Part shown: positions 31,498 to 39,644 of the stretch, in pieces
Numbering within the stretch: position 1 is the stretch's first letter
How the letters are laid out: every line of letters starts with the position of its first letter
Assembly: GCA_021811865.1 (NCBI GenBank)
Contig: JAKAQB010000028.1
Location: 1 to 41,009, forward strand
Direction of reading: 5' to 3'
Origin: Actinomycetes bacterium
Lineage (GTDB): Bacteria; Actinomycetota; Acidimicrobiia; Acidimicrobiales; Palsa-688
DNA: 41,009 bases
Translations under genes and position numbers: made by a program
Notes under the pieces: generated by a model
The model's database searches: none
Told to the model about the DNA's origin: nothing
The model's input: the letters and a program-made list of their open reading frames with translations, nothing else

Positions 31498-33266
31498 GCC
31501 CCTCGAGGACCAGGCGGGCGTCGCGGCGTCGGGGACTCCGGCCGCTCCAGCGCCGAAGGCTCTTCGTGATCCTGGTCCTCATGGCCCTCGCCACGACGGC
31601 GATCGACGTGAAGCTCCTCGACATCCAGGCGGTGCGCTCGGCGAGCTACGTGCGGATGGCGGCCAACCAGGACGTCGCCTCGGTGACGCTCCCGGCGTTG
31701 CGCGGGTCGATCCTGGCGTCCAACGGAGCCGAGCTAGCCCTGTCGGAGCTGCGCTCCCTCGTGTTCGCCGATCCGACCGAGATCACCAACGCCTCCGCCG
31801 AGGCACGACGCCTCGCCAGGGTGCTCGGCCGCCCCGCCTCGGCGATCCGTTCGGAGTTGACGGCGAAGACCACCTATGTGGTCCTGGCCGCTGGCCTCTC
31901 CGAGCAGGCGGGGAAGCGGGTGGCTTCGCTGGGTCTGGCCGGCATCGGCGTGCAGCACCAAGCCGTCCGCTTCCACCCGGCCGGGGGCCTCGCCGCGCCG
32001 ATCGTCGGCGGTGTCAACTCGGCGGGCCTGGGCTACTCCGGCCTCGAGTACGCCTACAACGGCATGCTCGCCGGCCGCCAGGGTCGTCTCATCGCACGGG
32101 TCGACCCCCAGGGCCAGCCCGTACCCGGCGGCGTGCTCGTGAACCAACCGGCGCTCAACGGCTCCGACCTGCTCACGACGATCAACGAGCCGCTGCAGTA
32201 CCAGGCGGAGCAGGCGCTGCGGGCCGCTGTCGTGCGCACGCACGCGACGTCGGGCGTCGCCATGGTGATGGATCGGCGCACCGGCGCTCTGCTCGCCGTG
32301 GCAGACATCGCCAGGGCGCCCGGGGGCGCCGCCGAGTCCCCCACGGCGGCGGCGTTCACCTCCGTGTACGAGCCGGGATCGGTGATGAAGGTGGTGACGG
32401 TGGCCGGGGCCCTCGCCGACGGGCTGATCCAGCCGGGCACGGTCCTCACGATCCCACCCGCCCTGCCCGTCGCCGGCACGCTGATCCGCGATGCGGAGCA
32501 GCACCCCACCGAGCAGCTGAGCATCACGGGGATCCTGGCGCAGTCGTCCAACATCGGCGCGGCGGAGATCGCCGGGATGCTCGGCCCGCAGCGGCTCTAC
32601 GCCGAGGAGGCGAAGTTCGGCTTCACGCGGCCAACGGCCGTCGCCTTCCCGGGCCAGTCGGCCGGGCTCGTGCCAACGCCCTCCCACTTCACCGGCACGA
32701 CGCTGGCAACGATGGCGTTCGGTGAAGCCCAGGCAGACACGCCGGTGCAGGTGCTGGCTGCCTACAACACCATCGCCAACGGTGGTGTCTACGTCCCTCC
32801 CCGGCTCGTCACCGCCACGATCGGTCCTCATGGCCACGAGCACCTGCTGCCAGCGACCCCTCCGCACCGGGTGGTGCCGCGGTGGGTCGCGTCGGCGATG
32901 ACGCCGATGTTCGAGCAGGTCGTCTCCAGCGGCACGGGACCCAATGCTTCACTCGCCGGCTACGCCGTCGCCGGCAAGACCGGCACGTCCAACGTCGTCA
33001 AACCCGGTGGCGGGTACTCCCCGTCGGTGACCAACTCGACGTTCGTCGGCTACTACCCCGCCCAGCACCCGAGCCTCACGGAGATCGTCGTCGTCGACGG
33101 GAGCACCCTGTACGGCGCCCAGGCCGCCGCACCGACGTTCTCGACGATCGCGCGTGATGCAGTGCTCGATCTCCGGGTTCCGTCGGCCGGGCCGCAGCCG
33201 CCCCCCGAGGACACAGCCGTGCCCACCATCGCCGGCCGGGTCGAAACAGCGTTGCTCGGCCTGTAG
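31494..33266 (+). CDS. Class B penicillin-binding protein (PBP3/FtsI-like)
   Basis: This 590-residue transpeptidase has a basic cytoplasmic tail, one membrane segment (about 22-42), a dimerisation domain opening LPALRGSILASNGAELALS, and catalytic motifs S296-K299 (PGSVMK), S351-N353 (QSSNIG) and KTG 495-497 (AGKTGTSN). The fold order and SVMK motif resemble FtsI rather than PBP2. The R-G-x-I-x-D/S-x-x-G box reads RGSILASNG, lacking the usual Asp. The GTG start overlaps the previous stop, so the two PBPs should be co-translated. The division FtsI gene normally lies in the dcw cluster, so this may be an extra paralogue. Confidence 0.88.
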   Translation: MSPSRTRRASRRRGLRPLQRRRLFVILVLMALATTAIDVKLLDIQAVRSASYVRMAANQDVASVTLPALRGSILASNGAELALSELRSLVFADPTEITNASAEARRLARVLGRPASAIRSELTAKTTYVVLAAGLSEQAGKRVASLGLAGIGVQHQAVRFHPAGGLAAPIVGGVNSAGLGYSGLEYAYNGMLAGRQGRLIARVDPQGQPVPGGVLVNQPALNGSDLLTTINEPLQYQAEQALRAAVVRTHATSGVAMVMDRRTGALLAVADIARAPGGAAESPTAAAFTSVYEPGSVMKVVTVAGALADGLIQPGTVLTIPPALPVAGTLIRDAEQHPTEQLSITGILAQSSNIGAAEIAGMLGPQRLYAEEAKFGFTRPTAVAFPGQSAGLVPTPSHFTGTTLATMAFGEAQADTPVQVLAAYNTIANGGVYVPPRLVTATIGPHGHEHLLPATPPHRVVPRWVASAMTPMFEQVVSSGTGPNASLAGYAVAGKTGTSNVVKPGGGYSPSVTNSTFVGYYPAQHPSLTEIVVVDGSTLYGAQAAAPTFSTIARDAVLDLRVPSAGPQPPPEDTAVPTIAGRVETALLGL

Positions 33267-33506
33267 GCGGGACTGCGACATCAGGGCCTGGCGGCGCTCG
33301 GCAGGCCGAGCCCGGAACCGCCCGAGCTGCACCGATCGGTCGTGGTCAACGTCGACGGGGAGTCCTCCCGGATGCGCTCGCACCGGGCCAGGGCGGAAGC
33401 GGCCCGCAAGGCTGGCCGGCAAGTGACCCTCACTGTCCCATCTGCGCCGGCACCCACCACGGGAGCGATCCGCGACACTCGGTAGCGACCGCCCTACGGG
33501 GCCTGC
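33267..33506 (+). other. Spacer with an unassigned open frame
   Basis: No gene is called between the PBP stop and the PIN remnant. On the plus strand a frame ending in TAG near 33485 contains VVVNVDGESSRMRSHRARAE and AARKAGRQVTLTVPSAP. It is protein-like but has no clear start and no family I recognise; it may be the tail of a lost gene. Confidence 0.3.
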
Positions 33507-33593
33507 TCAGGTAACCAGTTTGACGGGAAGTCCGAGGTCGGTAGCGTTGCGAGCAAGCGGCCCGTCCAGGCTGGCATCGACGACGACACTCAC
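33507..33593 (-). pseudogene. VapC-type PIN toxin with central deletion
   Basis: A 28-codon frame starts at GTG 33593, overlapping the antitoxin stop exactly as a toxin gene would. It encodes VSVVVDASL, the first strand of a PIN domain with its first Asp, then jumps straight to LARNATDLGLPVKLVT, which is like the last segment of PIN toxins. The roughly 90-110 residues between, including the other acidic residues, are gone. The fused product cannot be a nuclease. The reading frame was kept. Confidence 0.6.
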
Positions 33594-33844
33594 CTGCGCC
33601 CGCCGAGCGCGGCGCGGGCGTCAGCCACGAGCGCGACGGCGTCGGCTGGCCGGCCCTGTCGGGAGCGTCGAACCAGCCGGTCGATGGCGGAGCGCGCATC
33701 GGGACGGGCTGACGACCCCTCGGTGAGGCCGGCATGGACAAGCATCCGCGCCAGAGTGCCCGGCTGGATGCGTAGCTGGGCGGCCTGGCGAGCCAACGCC
33801 GCGTGGTCATCGTCGTCAAGGCGGACAGTGATGGCCGTGGTCAT
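33590..33844 (-). CDS. Antitoxin of ribbon-helix-helix type, orphaned
   Basis: This 84-residue protein begins TTAITVRLDDDDHAALARQA, an RHH strand and helix, then QLRIQPGTLARMLVHAGL as the second helix. A C-terminal region (SAIDRLVRRSRQGRPADAVALV) for toxin binding follows. ATG 33844 is preceded by gaggg and gives the normal length for VapB-like antitoxins. Its partner toxin at 33593 is almost entirely deleted, so the antitoxin stands alone and may only regulate or neutralise a related toxin elsewhere. Confidence 0.7.
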   Translation of the reverse strand: MTTAITVRLDDDDHAALARQAAQLRIQPGTLARMLVHAGLTEGSSARPDARSAIDRLVRRSRQGRPADAVALVADARAALGGRR

Positions 33845-34001
33845 GACCCTCATGGTGGCCGATGAGATGCAAGACGATGCATTTCGCCTCCCCACCGCTC
33901 CGGGCAGTCGGCGCCCTGCTTGGCGGGGCGACCCTGTCGCGTTGAGGCACGTCGAGGAGTCGCCACCACGTCCGTCGACGAGACTCAGTGTCGCTCAGTG
34001 A

Positions 34002-34736
34002 TCAGGAACGGTGGAGGCGGTATCCGGTTCCCCGCACCGTCTCGATCGTCGAGCGCCCAAGCGGGGCGTCGAGCTTGCGCCGCAGCCGGGCGACGTAGAC
34101 CTCGACGATGTTGGGGTCCCCGGCAAACGCGGACCCCCAGAGCTGCTCGAGGATCTCCGCCTTGGACAGCACGCTGCCCCTCCGCCGGGCGAGCAGCTCG
34201 GCGAGCATGAGCTCCCGCCGGGTCAGGGCCACCTCCACCCCGGCGCAAGAGCACCGACCGCTGGAAAGGTCCACGGTGAGGTCGCCGGCAACGACCTCAG
34301 TGGCCGTGGCGACGGTCTGGCGACGCAGCAGGGCGCGCAGGCGGGCGACCAGCACGACGAATGCGAACGGCTTGTTGAGCCAGTCGTCGGCACCGCTGTC
34401 GAGCGCCTCTGCCTCGTCGAGGTCGCCGTCCTTGGCGGTGAGCACCAGGATCGGCGTCCAGATGCCCTCCTCCCGCAGCGTCGTGCAGATCCGGTACCCG
34501 TTGACCTCGGGGAGCATGATGTCGCAGACCAGCACGTCCCAGCCGCCGCTGCGCGCCCGAGCCAGTCCGTCCTGGCCGTCGAAAGCCGTCTGCGGGGCGA
34601 AGCCCTCCGCCCGCAGCCCCTTCTCCAGGCTGGCGGCGAGCGGCCGCTCGTCCTCCACGATCAGCACCCGCGGGCGCCCGCCGCCTCCGGGGTCCCGCAG
34701 GTTCGCCACCATCGGCTCGACCGTGCCACATGCCAC
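34002..34736 (-). CDS. OmpR/PhoB-family response regulator, orphan
   Basis: This 244-residue protein has a receiver domain with E28/D29, phospho-acceptor D72 (LVCDIMLPEVNG), T100 and K122 (NKPF). The C-terminal winged-helix has LTRRELMLAELLARRRG, then NIVEVYVARLRRKLD and ETVRGTGYRLHRS. No histidine kinase gene is beside it. It follows arsC by 21 bp on the same strand, so it may be transcribed with the arsenic genes. The start is GTG 34736; ATG at residue 9 (34712) is an alternative. Confidence 0.9.
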   Translation of the reverse strand: MACGTVEPMVANLRDPGGGGRPRVLIVEDERPLAASLEKGLRAEGFAPQTAFDGQDGLARARSGGWDVLVCDIMLPEVNGYRICTTLREEGIWTPILVLTAKDGDLDEAEALDSGADDWLNKPFAFVVLVARLRALLRRQTVATATEVVAGDLTVDLSSGRCSCAGVEVALTRRELMLAELLARRRGSVLSKAEILEQLWGSAFAGDPNIVEVYVARLRRKLDAPLGRSTIETVRGTGYRLHRS

Positions 34737-34757
34737 GAGCCGTCACAAGCCAATGCC

Positions 34758-35189
34758 TCAGGTATCGGGACCGGGATCGGGTCGTCCAGCCAGGAGCTCG
34801 GAGAGCAGCGCCCGGACCCGGTCGTCGATCTCGTCGACGATGGCGCGCACCTCGTCGACAGGTAGGCCGGCCGGGTCCCGGAGGTCCCAGTCGAGGTAGC
34901 GCTTGCCGGGGTGGTAGGGGCAGGCGTCCCCGCAGCCCATGGTGACCACGACGTCGGCGGCGCTGGCGTCGGCGCCGGTGAGCGGCTTGGGAAGCTCGCC
35001 GGAGGTGCCCAAGCCGCGCTCGCCGAGCACGGCGACGACGGCAGGGTTGAGCTCGTCGGCGGGCTCCGAACCGGCGGAGCGGACGTCGACCCGGCCGGCG
35101 GCGTAGTGGTCGAGGAGCAGCTTGGCGGCGAGGCTGCGGCCGGCGTTGTGGGTGCAGAGGAACAGCACGGCGGGGCGCCTCCCGGTCAT
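34758..35189 (-). CDS. arsC: Arsenate reductase (thioredoxin-type ArsC)
   Basis: This 143-residue low-molecular-weight phosphatase-like enzyme reduces arsenate to arsenite. The P-loop is C12-THNAG-R18 (LFLCTHNAGRS), and the two resolving cysteines fall at C86 and C90 (MGCGDACPYH), the pattern of the thioredoxin-coupled ArsC class. DWDLRDPAG supplies the general-acid Asp. Its ATG overlaps the stop of the arsenite exporter gene (ATGA). Confidence 0.93.
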   Translation of the reverse strand: MTGRRPAVLFLCTHNAGRSLAAKLLLDHYAAGRVDVRSAGSEPADELNPAVVAVLGERGLGTSGELPKPLTGADASAADVVVTMGCGDACPYHPGKRYLDWDLRDPAGLPVDEVRAIVDEIDDRVRALLSELLAGRPDPGPDT

Positions 35190-36292
35190 GGTGCCGCCAG
35201 CTGCGGGGCGTCGGGGTGCCCCGCCGGGTAGAAGTGGCGGCGCGCCCACAACGACACGTACACGAGCGACACCAGCACCGGGACCTCGATGAGGGGGCCG
35301 ACGACGCCGGCGAGGGCTTCGCCGCTGGTGACACCGAAGACGCCGATGCAAACGGCGATGGCCAGCTCGAAGTTGTTGCCCGCCGCTGTGAACGCCAGGG
35401 TGGCGGTGCGCTCGTAGCCGAGGCGGAGGCGCCGGCCGAGCAGGAACGCCCCCGACCACATGACGGCGAAGTAACCGAGGAGGGGCAGGGCGATGCGGGC
35501 CACTTCACCGGGACGGGTGGTGATGGTGTGGCCCTGGAGGGCGAAGAGGATCACGACCGTGTACAGCAGCCCGTAGAGGGCGAACGGCCCGAGGCGGGGC
35601 AGGAGGACCTGTTCGTACCAGACGCGCCCCCTGGTGCGCTCACCGATGGTGCGGGTCAGGAACCCGGCGACCAGCGGCACGCCGAGGAAGATGGCCACCG
35701 TCTCGGCGATCCGCCCGATCGACAGGTGGAGCCCGACGGTGGACAGGCCCAGCCACCCGGGCAGGACCTCCAGGTAGAACCAGCCCAGCACCGCGAACAT
35801 CAGGATCTGGAACAGCGAGTTGAGAGCGACCAGCACGGCGGCGGCCTCCCGGTCCCCGCATGCCAGGTCGTTCCAGATCAGGACCATGGCGATGCAGCGG
35901 GCCAGCCCGACGATGACCAGCCCGGTGCGGTAGGCGGGGAGGTCGGGCAGCAGCAGCCACGCCAGGGCGAACATCACCGCCGGACCGACCACCCAGTTGA
36001 GCACCAGCGAGGACACGAGCAGCCGCCGGTCCCGGGTGACCGAGCCGACCTGGCCGTAGCGGACCTTGGCCAGCACGGGGTACATCATCACCAGCAGCCC
36101 GACGAAGATCGGTAGCGACGTCCCCGAGGTCACCTGGACCGAGTCCAAGGCCCGGTTCAGGTGGGGGATGCCCCTGCCCAGGCCGAGACCGAGGCCCATC
36201 GCCGCGAGGATCCACACCGGCAGGAACCGGTCGACCACCGACAGCCGGCCGATCACCCGCCCCTCTGCCCGCCCGTTGGATCCGTCTGGCAC
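35186..36292 (-). CDS. acr3: ACR3-family arsenite efflux permease
   Basis: This 368-residue, ten-helix permease exports arsenite using the proton gradient. Family marks are LARCIAMVLIWNDLACGD, with the conserved Cys of the fourth helix, and AAGNNFELAIAVCIGVFG, with the conserved Glu of the ninth. GTG 36292 is chosen because gagagggg lies about 10 nt upstream and the first helix follows after a normal short tail; a GTG at 36337 would extend it by 15 residues and overlap arsI. Downstream arsC overlaps by 4 bp. Confidence 0.92.
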   Translation of the reverse strand: MPDGSNGRAEGRVIGRLSVVDRFLPVWILAAMGLGLGLGRGIPHLNRALDSVQVTSGTSLPIFVGLLVMMYPVLAKVRYGQVGSVTRDRRLLVSSLVLNWVVGPAVMFALAWLLLPDLPAYRTGLVIVGLARCIAMVLIWNDLACGDREAAAVLVALNSLFQILMFAVLGWFYLEVLPGWLGLSTVGLHLSIGRIAETVAIFLGVPLVAGFLTRTIGERTRGRVWYEQVLLPRLGPFALYGLLYTVVILFALQGHTITTRPGEVARIALPLLGYFAVMWSGAFLLGRRLRLGYERTATLAFTAAGNNFELAIAVCIGVFGVTSGEALAGVVGPLIEVPVLVSLVYVSLWARRHFYPAGHPDAPQLAAP

Positions 36293-36327
36293 GTCGTTCG
36301 ATCCCCTCTCGCGGCCGTGCCCGGCAC

Positions 36328-36801
36328 TCAGCAGCACGAGCTGCCCATTTCCACGCCCGCAGCCGGTGGGGCGCTCGGCGCAGCCGGACGGCTCCCCTCA
36401 TGCAGCGGAGCGCAGTTGCAGACGGCGGACATTTCGGCGTCAGCCAGCACCGCGTAGAACTCCCACGGCTCCCCGCCGGGACCGGTCACCCACACCTTGT
36501 CCTGCAGTGCGTAGCAGCAGGTGGTCCGCTCCAAGACGGCCGTCGCCAGCCCCCCGCCGGCCAGCCTGGCCTGCGCCGCCGCCACCTCCTCGGTGCTCGC
36601 CACCTCCACCCCGAGGTGGTTCAAGCTGCCCGGGATCCGGTTGGCGTCCTCGATCAGCACCAGTTTCAGCGGAGGGTCGACCACGGCGAAGTTGGCGTAG
36701 CCGGGCCGGACCTTGGCCGGGCCGGTCCCGAAAAGCCTCGCGTAGAAGCCGATCGCCTCGTCGAGATCAGACACGTTCAACGCCAGCTGGACACGGGACA
36801 T
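36328..36801 (-). CDS. arsI: ArsI/CadI-type dioxygenase (organoarsenical C-As lyase)
   Basis: This 157-residue VOC-fold protein is close to actinobacterial ArsI and mycobacterial CadI. It opens SRVQLALNVSDLDEAIGFYA and contains RPGYANFAVVDPPLKLVLIE and QDKVWVTGPGGEPWEFYAV. Predicted Fe(II) ligands are Q5, H62 and E114; C95-C96 (ERTTCCYA) bind the trivalent arsenical. A second Cys pair ends the protein (SSCC). ArsI cleaves the carbon-arsenic bond of methylarsenite or aromatic arsenicals, releasing arsenite for the adjacent exporter. A perfect AGGAGG (36811-36816) lies 9 nt before ATG 36801. Confidence 0.9.
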   Translation of the reverse strand: MSRVQLALNVSDLDEAIGFYARLFGTGPAKVRPGYANFAVVDPPLKLVLIEDANRIPGSLNHLGVEVASTEEVAAAQARLAGGGLATAVLERTTCCYALQDKVWVTGPGGEPWEFYAVLADAEMSAVCNCAPLHEGSRPAAPSAPPAAGVEMGSSCC

Positions 36802-36817
36802 CGCGAGCCACCTCCTG

Positions 36818-36858
36818 TATCATCCACCATCGTTGATGTGTCGATGATGGTCGATGCA
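36818..36858. promoter_or_regulatory. Probable ArsR operator in the arsI-arsR divergent spacer
   Basis: The 81-bp spacer between arsI and arsR has a dense cluster of CATC/GATG half-sites: catc-cac-catc-gtt-gatg, then cgatgatgg and cgatg. CATC-GTT-GATG (36828-36838) is a perfect dyad. ArsR/SmtB repressors bind such short inverted repeats and would switch both directions at once. Exact limits are not certain. Confidence 0.45.
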
Positions 36859-36882
36859 ACGACACTTGTCAATGGGAGGATC

Positions 36883-37248
36883 GTGGCCGCCAAGCATGCC
36901 GCCGTTGTCGAGCACACCGCCGAGCACGCCGACGCCGCCTGCCCGTCCGTCCTCGCCGCCCCCCTCGACACCCGCTCCGCCGGGCAGCTCGCCCGAGGCT
37001 TCGGGGCTCTCGGCGACCCCGTCCGGCTCCGGCTCCTCTCCATGCTCGCCGCCGCCCCTGCCGGCGAGATCTGCGTCTGCGAGCTCGTCGCCCCCATCGG
37101 CAAGAGCCAAGGTACCGTCTCGCACCACCTGAGGATCCTCTCCGAGGCCGGCCTCGTCCACGGCGACCGGCGCGGCAAGTGGGTCTGGTACTCCCTCGAC
37201 CGCGCCCGCTTCGCCCAGCTCCGCTCCGCCCTCGACACCCAGCCCTGA
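36883..37248 (+). CDS. arsR: ArsR-family metalloregulator
   Basis: This 121-residue winged-helix repressor releases DNA on binding arsenite. LARGFGALGDPVRLRLLSML is the family entry helix. EICVCELV carries the Cys-x-Cys metal site in the recognition region, KSQGTVSHHLRILSEAGLV is the DNA-reading helix, and RRGKWVWYSLD is the wing. GTG 36883 is preceded closely by gggagga; an in-frame ATG at 36844 lies within the probable operator and is less likely. It is divergent from the arsI-acr3-arsC operon it should control. Confidence 0.9.
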   Translation: MAAKHAAVVEHTAEHADAACPSVLAAPLDTRSAGQLARGFGALGDPVRLRLLSMLAAAPAGEICVCELVAPIGKSQGTVSHHLRILSEAGLVHGDRRGKWVWYSLDRARFAQLRSALDTQP

Positions 37249-37291
37249 GGCCCCCACCCCTCTCGGACCGTGAGCCTCGCCGTCGCCATCC

Positions 37292-37501
37292 GTGCCCTCA
37301 GATCAGGAACCGTCGCTGCGAGGAGCGGCGCGACGAGTTGCGACGGGTGCTGGTCCGGGGGCCGATCCGGCTGCCCGGTCCCGCTACGCCGCTTTGAAGC
37401 GGTCACTCGCTGGTCGGGAATGGCCGGACATGAACCTGTACGCCGACGCCAAAGGCCCCCTGATACGCGAGCTGCTCGGGGAGACCCCCGGCGTGAGTTG
37501 A
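37292..37501 (+). pseudogene. C-terminal remnant of a GrpB-family (UPF0157) protein
   Basis: The plus strand shows RYAALKRSLAG, NLYADAKGPLIRELLGE and then the stop at 37499-37501, matching the C-terminus of GrpB-like nucleotidyltransferase-fold proteins. The preceding motif RRDELRRVLVR is readable only in another frame (about 37320-37350), so a frameshift separates them. The catalytic N-terminal part is absent. It lies just after arsR and has no start signal. Confidence 0.5.
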
Positions 37502-37542
37502 CTACCCGTCTGTTCCGGCCCGGCGCCGCTCACCGGTAAGGG

Positions 37543-37548
37543 TAGGGT
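37543..37548 (+). promoter_or_regulatory. Putative -10 box (TAGGGT) of the DUF1841 gene
   Basis: TAGGGT ends 8 nt before ATG 37557 and no ribosome site is apparent, which suits a leaderless message. Confidence 0.35.
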
Positions 37549-37556
37549 TGCGCGCG

Positions 37557-38063
37557 ATGAGCGAGAGGGAGCGCCGGTGGTTCGCCGTTGCGCCCGCTGA
37601 AGGCGAGGTCGACGGCATCGACCTAGCCCGGCTGGATCCAGCCGACGAGCAAGAGCGCCGCCTGCTGATCGAGGCCGAGCACCCGGAGCTTCGTCGGGCT
37701 CTCGGGGATGGCCGACACGAGATCCGCGTCGGCCATGACGTCATCAACCCGAGGCTGCACATCGCCATGCACGAGATCGTGGCGAACCAGCTGTGGGCCG
37801 ACGACCCGCCTGAGGTGTGGGCGACTGCGCAGCGGCTTGTCGGCGCCGGCTATGAGCGCCACGAGGTGTTGCACATGCTCGCATCGGTGGTCTCCGGCGA
37901 GGTGTTCGAGATCATCCGCCACGACCAGGCTCACGACATCGACCGGGTTCGGAAGGCCCTCGCCGCCCTCCCCGGCGAGTGGGAACAGCGTCGCGCTGAC
38001 CTGCCAGCCGAGCGGCATCGCAACCGCGCCGAGCGCCGGGCAGCCGGGCGACGCCGAGGGTGA
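37557..38063 (+). CDS. DUF1841 family protein
   Basis: This 168-residue protein has the DUF1841 core NPRLHIAMHEIVANQLW, followed by DDPPEVWATAQRLVGAGYERHEVLHMLASVV. The repeated His residues (H67, H71, H102 and others in the helices) could bind metal, but no activity is known for the family. The C-terminus is strongly basic (RHRNRAERRAAGRRRG). ATG 37557 is preferred over an in-frame TTG at 37548. Confidence 0.75.
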   Translation: MSERERRWFAVAPAEGEVDGIDLARLDPADEQERRLLIEAEHPELRRALGDGRHEIRVGHDVINPRLHIAMHEIVANQLWADDPPEVWATAQRLVGAGYERHEVLHMLASVVSGEVFEIIRHDQAHDIDRVRKALAALPGEWEQRRADLPAERHRNRAERRAAGRRRG

Positions 38064-38322
38064 CGACGACCCGGCGGCGCTGGGCAGCGTGACAACCGTC
38101 GGGGTCCGAGCGCGTCGGAGGGGTCCAGTTCTCGGTGACCGTGCCGTCAGGTCTGCCCCGACAAGCCGCAGGTAGAGCACCGGGAGGGATCCGAGAGCGG
38201 CCGCCTCGGGCGATCTCAGTGGTGCCGGACAGGGGAAGCCGCCGCCGGCGTGGACGATCTGGGCACGCGCTCTGCGCTCTGCACACGCAGTCGTACCGGA
38301 GTTCGGCTCCGATCTAGTACGG

Positions 38323-38328
38323 TAAGAT
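38323..38328 (+). promoter_or_regulatory. Putative -10 box (TAAGAT) of yefM-yoeB
   Basis: TAAGAT lies 25 nt before the yefM GTG, between gtac-rich half-sites (tagtacggta, ggtacc) that could be the autorepression operator. A ribosome site aaggag (38339-38344) follows. Confidence 0.4.
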
Positions 38329-38353
38329 GGTACCAGTCAAAGGAGAGCCTCAC

Positions 38354-38623
38354 GTGGCGATCAGTGCTAGCGAGGCGCGCTCGCGCCTGTTCCCTCTCAT
38401 CCAGCAGGTCAATGACGACCATGTCCCGGTGCGCATCAACTCCAAGGGTGGCGACGCCGTGCTCATGTCGGCCGAGGACTTCGACTCCTGGCAGGAGACG
38501 ATCTACTTGTTGCGGTCTCCCGCCAACGCCCGCCGACTCATGGAAGCCGTCGGGCGGGACAAGTCCGGCCGAGACACCGTCGTCAAGACCTTGGAGGAGC
38601 TCCAGGCTCTGGCCGGCGAGTAG
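38354..38623 (+). CDS. yefM: YefM/Phd-family antitoxin
   Basis: This 89-residue antitoxin starts [19 protein letters not shown], the Phd/YefM DNA-binding fold, and continues with [20 protein letters not shown] and the typical [16 protein letters not shown]. The C-terminal part would cover the YoeB active site. GTG 38354 has aaggag about 9 nt upstream, so the longer frame from 38327 is not used. Its stop overlaps the yoeB start by one base (TAGTG). Confidence 0.93.
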   Translation: MAISASEARSRLFPLIQQVNDDHVPVRINSKGGDAVLMSAEDFDSWQETIYLLRSPANARRLMEAVGRDKSGRDTVVKTLEELQALAGE

Positions 38624-38886
38624 TGCGAAGCATCCACTTCGACCCCGATGCGTGGGACGACTTCTTGTACTGGCTCGGTGCCGACCGGAAGATGGCGACG
38701 AGGATCGCACGCCTGATCGGAGACATCCAGCGCGATCCGTTCACCGGCATCGGCAAGCCGGAGCCACTCAAGGGCGACCTGTCGGGGTACTGGTCCCGCC
38801 GCATCGACGACGAGCACCGTCTCGTCTACCGGGCTGACGGCGCAGAAGTCAAGATCCTCAAGGCGCGCTATCACTACAGCCAGTAA
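38623..38886 (+). CDS. yoeB: YoeB-family mRNA interferase
   Basis: This 87-residue RelE-fold toxin cleaves mRNA on the ribosome. It reads [20 protein letters not shown], then [18 protein letters not shown] and DEHRLVYR, ending RYHYSQ. Residues aligned with the known YoeB active site are present: E47, R66, H84 and the last Tyr (Y85). It looks intact. It is coupled to yefM upstream. Confidence 0.93.
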   Translation: MRSIHFDPDAWDDFLYWLGADRKMATRIARLIGDIQRDPFTGIGKPEPLKGDLSGYWSRRIDDEHRLVYRADGAEVKILKARYHYSQ

Positions 38887-39026
38887 GCGGGCGGGGGACT
38901 GTCCCGCCGAGCAGGTGACGACGTGGCGGCAGCCAACTGAGCTCCCGGTGTGCCGATCTCCTCGACGACTTGTCGGCGTGCCGCCGTGGTCCTGGCGGCG
39001 TGAACTGTGCTTCGTTCGGTCCGGTC

Positions 39027-39644
39027 CTACCAACGATCAGCTAGCGGATCATCAAGCTTCTCGTACGTACCCGTTGCGTTCCACGTGTCGAGGGCGGCAT
39101 GCGGAGACCCCTTGAAGCGGACCAAGGACATTACCTCGTGTGCCGGCCGAGCACCGTCAGTGAGGTGCCCAGTCGGACACTCATCGGGCGTCGAGGGAAG
39201 GGCGAGATACGGATGAGCCACGCGACTCCCGAACAAGATGAGATTGTCGGTGCCGGGCAGCGCTGCCGACGGCACCGTGAAGCCTCCAACGCCGGCGTCT
39301 CGTAGACGCCTGGCCAGCGCTTGCGTGGGCACATAGTCATCGCCGACGAGCTCTTCGGGCGTGATTCCGTAATCCGTGACACAGTTATCGAAGGTGATGT
39401 CGGCGAGCGGCGCTCCAGTGTCGACGAGAACCGCCCAAAGATTCACCAGGATCGTGTCGGCGAGGTCGAAGGTGTGGCCCCGAAGCTGATGACGCAGCAG
39501 TTCGGCCGTCGGTCCGAGCGGGTGCAATGCCAGGTACTGCGTCGGCTCGTCCTCGTAAGCGCGATTGAATCGGCCCGCACGGGCACTTGGAATCACCCAC
39601 CACGGCGAGTCGTAGGCCGCATGGCGATAGGCAACGACCGTCAC
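39027..39644 (-). CDS. RES-domain toxin
   Basis: This 205-residue RES-fold protein belongs to the family whose studied members destroy NAD+ by ADP-ribosyltransferase-like chemistry. Likely active-site residues are R25 (AGRFN), Y37 (TQYLAL), E48 (PTAELLRH) and S126 (FTVPSAALPGTDN). The ATG overlaps the stop of the upstream antitoxin (ATGA). It is longer than the compact RES toxins by roughly 40 residues at the C-terminus. Confidence 0.82.
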   Translation of the reverse strand: MTVVAYRHAAYDSPWWVIPSARAGRFNRAYEDEPTQYLALHPLGPTAELLRHQLRGHTFDLADTILVNLWAVLVDTGAPLADITFDNCVTDYGITPEELVGDDYVPTQALARRLRDAGVGGFTVPSAALPGTDNLILFGSRVAHPYLALPSTPDECPTGHLTDGARPAHEVMSLVRFKGSPHAALDTWNATGTYEKLDDPLADRW

